DNA of 16,749 bases, taken from positions 1 through 16,749 of the forward strand of contig SLGA01000028.1 in NCBI GenBank assembly GCA_007123985.1, written 5' to 3'. The notes below the pieces were generated by a model. It made no database searches, was not told where the DNA came from, and saw nothing but the letters and a program-made list of their open reading frames with translations. Position 1 is the stretch's first letter, and every line of letters starts with the position of its first letter. The stretch comes from Balneolaceae bacterium. Lineage in GTDB: Bacteria > Bacteroidota > Rhodothermia > Balneolales > Balneolaceae. Made by a program: the position numbers and the translations under genes. Of the stretch, positions 13,774 to 16,749 are shown in pieces.

Positions 13774-15702
13774 ATGAAATCCATCAAAAAACTACTTCAT
13801 CAGGCAGCCGTTGCACTCGAATCGGAAATAGAAACGGTTCGGGAAAAACCATCAACAGAAATTCTCTTCAATGGTGTAAAAACAAACACGGCACCATCCG
13901 ATGCTTTCGACTATAAATTTGAATGCCATCAACCCTCTATACGGTTTGCGGAGGAGATTAAAGCAACATTCGGGGAAAAATCTTATACAATACATACCGT
14001 TTCATTCGAAGATAATGAAGTGGTGTTACGCTTTCCTGAAGATGCCGGCAGATCCATTTCCAATATTCGGTTAGAATGGGAGAATGATTTTGTACTGAAA
14101 CGAACACTATCTGAAATTATAAAACTCCAGGATCTGGATGATGGCGTTGAGCAGAGACTGGAGCGACTTTTTAAACCATCGGATGCGGGTATTCCTTTTG
14201 ATGACAGCATAACGGAAGACGGCATGCGGAATGAAGCCCAGAAAGATGCGATTGGAAAGGCTATGATTCGCCGTACGTTGTTTGTTTGGGGACCGCCCGG
14301 AACAGGAAAAACGGATACACTGGGGTACATTATAGCCAACTATCTGAAAAGCGGGAAGAAAGTGCTCTTTGCCTCCAATACAAATCGAGCCGTTGATGTA
14401 GGTTTACTGAGTGCGCTCCATGCCATGAGTATGATTGGCGTAACCGTGAAACCGGAAAAAGTGAGCCGTTTTGGAGATGCCGCCCTGAAAAGTGATCTGC
14501 TGGAAATTCATAGTTTTGATGCACAGATTGAGGCAACCATCCAAAAACAGAAAGAGGATGCCGGAGAGTGGATCGATCTGCTGAGCCGGCGCGAACAAGC
14601 CCTGAGAGCGGTTGAAAAACGTCTGAAAAACGGAAAGCAGCCCACAAGTAACCAGGAACTTGAATTGAAACTGATTGATCAGAAAATTAAAGATGCAGGC
14701 GGTCTGGAAATTTTGGAAGAACGCCTGGAGGAGTTGAGCCATATAAATGAGAGAAAAGAGCTATGGAAAAAACAGCTTGTAGCTACCACGCTCGCAAAAG
14801 TTTGCACATCCGACCTTTTCCACGACCTTGATTTTGACGCGGTTGTAGTTGATGAAAGCTCAATGGCAAATCTGCCATACCTGATGGTTTTGGCTGCTCA
14901 TGCAAAGTGGCATATGGTTGTTGTAGGAGACCCCATGCAGCTGCCGCCAATTGCATTAACAAGTGAGCCAAAGGCACGGGAATTTCTGGAAAAAGATATT
15001 TTCACGACAGTTTCCGGCGCAGAAACGGGGGAAGACCTCTTCTCCTGGCACGATGATAATCCTGGTTTTACCTCTTTTTTTGATACACAGTATCGCCTGG
15101 AATCTTCCCTGGCAGATGTAATCAGTACAGTATTTTATGAGGGTCGCCTTAAAACAGGTAAAATTTCGGTTCAATCCGCAGAACTGAATCTGAACGACCG
15201 AGCCTTCCATCTGGTGAATACATCGAAATACGGCCCGTATTTGCAGCAAAAAGAGGGTGAACGAGGGTTCAAGCCGATTAACATTGTTCACCAGGAAGTT
15301 ATAGAAAGGCTGCTCAAAAACATGAGTGGTCGCGGTATTTTGATGGATCAGGTTGGCGTAATTGTTCCCTTCAGAAGCGTTGTGTACGATCTTCGAAACC
15401 GACTGTATGATGCCGGAATACGAAATGTAGAGGTGGGCACCATCCACACATTCCAGGGGCGCGAAAAAGATTATATCATTTTTGATACCGTAATGAGTGG
15501 CGAGCAGCAGCACGGCAGAATTCGGCACTATTCGGTACGCCCGCTTGATGAAGAGAAAAACGGGCTGAGTGTACCCAGGCTATTAAATGTGGCTTTTTCC
15601 AGAAGCAAGCGAGAGTTGGTGGTAATTGCGGATATGGATCACATAAGAAAGGTGTACGGTAAAAAATTTCTTGGCAGGCTGTTGAAAAGAATTGGAGAAT
15701 AG
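13774..15702 (+). CDS. SF1 superfamily helicase, Upf1/IGHMBP2 (DNA2-NAM7)-like
   Basis: This 642-residue protein carries the full SF1 motif set. There is a Q-motif-like NEAQKDAI with Gln156, Walker A GPPGTGKT (173-180), motif Ia-like LFASNTNRAVD, motif II VVVDESS (Asp360-Glu361), motif III VGDPMQLPPI (384-393), QYR (439-441), motif V VGTIHTFQGRE (554-564) and motif VI NVAFSRSKRE (605-614). Residues about 246-335 are a charged helical stretch, probably a coiled-coil stalk as in Upf1-like enzymes. The N-terminal ~150 residues form a small beta-rich domain that could be the 1B-type nucleic-acid clamp. The expected activity is ATP-driven 5'-3' unwinding of DNA or RNA; the cellular role is unknown. 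No nuclease or other defence partner adjoins it, so I do not call a defence gene. Confidence 0.92.
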   Translation: MKSIKKLLHQAAVALESEIETVREKPSTEILFNGVKTNTAPSDAFDYKFECHQPSIRFAEEIKATFGEKSYTIHTVSFEDNEVVLRFPEDAGRSISNIRLEWENDFVLKRTLSEIIKLQDLDDGVEQRLERLFKPSDAGIPFDDSITEDGMRNEAQKDAIGKAMIRRTLFVWGPPGTGKTDTLGYIIANYLKSGKKVLFASNTNRAVDVGLLSALHAMSMIGVTVKPEKVSRFGDAALKSDLLEIHSFDAQIEATIQKQKEDAGEWIDLLSRREQALRAVEKRLKNGKQPTSNQELELKLIDQKIKDAGGLEILEERLEELSHINERKELWKKQLVATTLAKVCTSDLFHDLDFDAVVVDESSMANLPYLMVLAAHAKWHMVVVGDPMQLPPIALTSEPKAREFLEKDIFTTVSGAETGEDLFSWHDDNPGFTSFFDTQYRLESSLADVISTVFYEGRLKTGKISVQSAELNLNDRAFHLVNTSKYGPYLQQKEGERGFKPINIVHQEVIERLLKNMSGRGILMDQVGVIVPFRSVVYDLRNRLYDAGIRNVEVGTIHTFQGREKDYIIFDTVMSGEQQHGRIRHYSVRPLDEEKNGLSVPRLLNVAFSRSKRELVVIADMDHIRKVYGKKFLGRLLKRIGE

Positions 15703-15729
15703 GCCAAAATTTTTGAGCTTTTTTACCTG

Positions 15730-15766
15730 TAATTTGCTATCTATCCCATCAATAATCAGCAAATTA
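15730..15766. promoter_or_regulatory. 9-bp inverted repeat just before the NfeD start
   Basis: TAATTTGCT (15730-15738) and AGCAAATTA (15758-15766) are perfect reverse complements around 19 bases, ending 6 bases before the NfeD ATG at 15773. There is no T run after it, so it is not a rho-independent terminator. It could be an operator dyad, or an mRNA hairpin close to the ribosome-binding region. Confidence 0.45.
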
Positions 15767-15772
15767 TAAAAG

Positions 15773-16270
15773 ATGGACGGAGAAACACTTACGTGGATAT
15801 TTTTGGCCGGCGGTCTCATTTTAATGCTGCTTGAATTCGCCCTGCCCGGAGGTATTGCCTTTTTTCTTGGCATTAGCGGCGTTAGCATTGGAATTCTGCG
15901 TTTTTTCGGCTTGCTGGGGGATCCCGTGTGGGCTATTACGGCCTGGCTTCTTACATCGATCGGGCTAACCATTGCCATCAGACCATTCATCAAAAAATAT
16001 TTCAAATCAGAAACCTTCACTAAAATTGCTGATGAAGATTATGAAGCAATGGATCAGGTTGCAGTTGTTGTGAGCGATCTGAACGAAAACGATAACAGCG
16101 GACGAATCCGCTTTGATGGCGCCACCTGGAATGCGCGTTCTATGAAAGGGCGCGTAACAGCCGGCCGGCAGGTAGCAATCCGATATCGGGAAAACACAAC
16201 TTGGGTGGTTGAAGCTATTGATGCTTACGAGCCCATGGACGATTCAATCAAACAAAAGGAGAAAAACTGA
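15773..16270 (+). CDS. nfeD: NfeD-family membrane protein (short form)
   Basis: The 165-residue product has two or three N-terminal membrane spans (about 7-30, 32-48 and 52-70; LTWIFLAGGLILMLLEFALP, GGIAFFLGISGVSIGILRFF, AITAWLLTSIGLTIAI). After a linker comes a soluble C-terminal beta-rich domain of the OB-fold type (VAVVVSDLNENDNSGRIRFD, GATWNARS, GRQVAIRYRENTTWVVEAI). The LEFALPG motif in the membrane part is typical of NfeD. The protease domain of long NfeD forms is absent. NfeD works with SPFH proteins in the membrane; accordingly the next gene, 2 bases downstream, is a stomatin/paraslipin. Confidence 0.92.
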   Translation: MDGETLTWIFLAGGLILMLLEFALPGGIAFFLGISGVSIGILRFFGLLGDPVWAITAWLLTSIGLTIAIRPFIKKYFKSETFTKIADEDYEAMDQVAVVVSDLNENDNSGRIRFDGATWNARSMKGRVTAGRQVAIRYRENTTWVVEAIDAYEPMDDSIKQKEKN

Positions 16271-16272
16271 CC

Positions 16273-16749
16273 ATGTGGACAGGACTGCTAATTTTTATTG
16301 TATTTCTATATTTTATTCTCACCCGCCTTTTTATAATCGTTGAGATGCGGGAAGAGGTTATACAGGAACGGCTCGGAAAGTATAAAAAAACTCTGAAGCC
16401 GGGATTTCATTTTCTCATTCCATTTGTTGACCGCGCAGCCTATCACCAGGAGATGCGGGAGCAGGTAATTGACGTACCTAGTCAAACCTGTATCACCAAA
16501 GACAACATCGAGGTTTGGGTAGACGGTATAGCTTACCTGAAAGTGATGGACTCCTACAAGGCGAGTTACGGTATTTCCAATTACAAAGCGGCCGCCATCA
16601 ATCTGGCACAGACCACAATGCGTAGTGAAATTGGTAAAATCACCCTGGATGATACATTCTCCGAACGCGATGCAATGAACGAAAACATTGTCCGTGAAAT
16701 TGACAAGGCTGCCGATCCGTGGGGGGTTAAAGTTCTTCGATATGAAATA
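16273..16749 (+). CDS. SPFH-domain stomatin/paraslipin-type protein (3' end outside window)
   Basis: The first 159 codons are present and the frame is open to the window edge. A single N-terminal membrane anchor (about residues 3-23) leads into the SPFH domain: FIIVEMREEVIQERLGKYKK, LKPGFHFLIPFVDR, REQVIDVPSQTCITKDNIEV, YKAAAINLAQTTMRSEIGKI, LDDTFSERDAMNENIV and WGVKVLRYEI. This is the prokaryotic stomatin/paraslipin (YbbK/QmcA-like) signature. Such proteins oligomerise into membrane microdomain scaffolds. An AAGGAG site lies at 16256-16261 inside the end of nfeD, 11 bases before the ATG. With the 2-base gap this points to coupled expression with NfeD. Confidence 0.95.
   Translation, partial: MWTGLLIFIVFLYFILTRLFIIVEMREEVIQERLGKYKKTLKPGFHFLIPFVDRAAYHQEMREQVIDVPSQTCITKDNIEVWVDGIAYLKVMDSYKASYGISNYKAAAINLAQTTMRSEIGKITLDDTFSERDAMNENIVREIDKAADPWGVKVLRYEI

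Noticed and set aside
14956..15528. 190-codon minus-strand frame opposite the helicase
   Set aside because: It is a shadow of the conserved helicase motifs III to VI on the other strand and has no family resemblance.
13774..15702. Helicase as part of an anti-phage defence island
   Set aside because: No nuclease, methylase, protease, mobile gene or other defence gene lies next to it; the neighbours are housekeeping-type.
15703..15772. Terminator for the helicase formed by the 15730-15766 dyad
   Set aside because: No T run follows the dyad, and the stem is AT-rich.
1..16749. tRNA, rRNA, CRISPR array, insertion sequence, prophage or attachment site
   Set aside because: No cloverleaf, rRNA-like block, regularly spaced repeats, transposase or integrase was seen on reading both strands.

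Overview
The window reads as an ordinary stretch of chromosome from a bacterium of the Bacteroidota/Rhodothermota/Balneolota group. This is an inference with no rRNA to confirm it. It rests on moderate base composition, A-rich leaders with few Shine-Dalgarno sites, one promoter of the Bacteroidota type (TTG-N19-TAnnTTT) before the TIM-barrel gene, a YifB without the usual cysteine cluster, and a Nudix-type regulator of the AraR/NrtR class. I see no rRNA, tRNA, CRISPR array, transposase, integrase or phage gene. The window carries 15 well-supported protein genes (two of them cut by the window edges) plus one candidate 28-residue membrane peptide.

Layout. On the left, a partial NAD(P) transhydrogenase alpha subunit (pntA, minus strand) diverges from thioredoxin reductase (trxB, plus strand), which ends in a hairpin terminator. 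A DUF4342 protein with an acidic tail (minus) then diverges from the AAA+ ATPase YifB/ComM (plus). A 337-base region with no clear large gene follows; it holds a possible one-TM peptide and a minus-strand terminator-like hairpin. Next is a minus-strand block: a DUF6580-type membrane protein and a short-chain dehydrogenase (a probable two-gene operon), and before them a secreted YceI protein with its own terminator. A second minus-strand pair, YihY-type membrane protein followed by 3-methyladenine DNA glycosylase, is back to back with a plus-strand pair, Nudix-domain transcription regulator and mutS. The shared control region between them contains a 10-bp direct repeat (TTGCCGGTAG) spaced 43 bp, about four helical turns. 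To the right, all on the plus strand, come a Tat-exported sugar-isomerase-like TIM-barrel protein with a strong terminator, a GntR-family regulator, an Upf1/IGHMBP2-like SF1 helicase, and the NfeD-SPFH (stomatin/paraslipin) membrane operon, which runs off the end.

How they fit together. The recurrent themes are NADPH/redox supply (pntA, trxB), genome maintenance (glycosylase, mutS, helicase, yifB) and membrane maintenance (NfeD-SPFH, YihY). Most of these are housekeeping genes. The least explained parts are regulatory: the paired repeats beside the catalytically degenerate Nudix regulator, a 147-bp imperfect inverted repeat that fills the gntR-helicase gap, a 9-bp inverted repeat ending just before the NfeD start, and the small ORF after yifB. 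I found no defence system or other clearly new multi-gene system; the regulator-centred DNA-repair cluster is the best candidate for follow-up.
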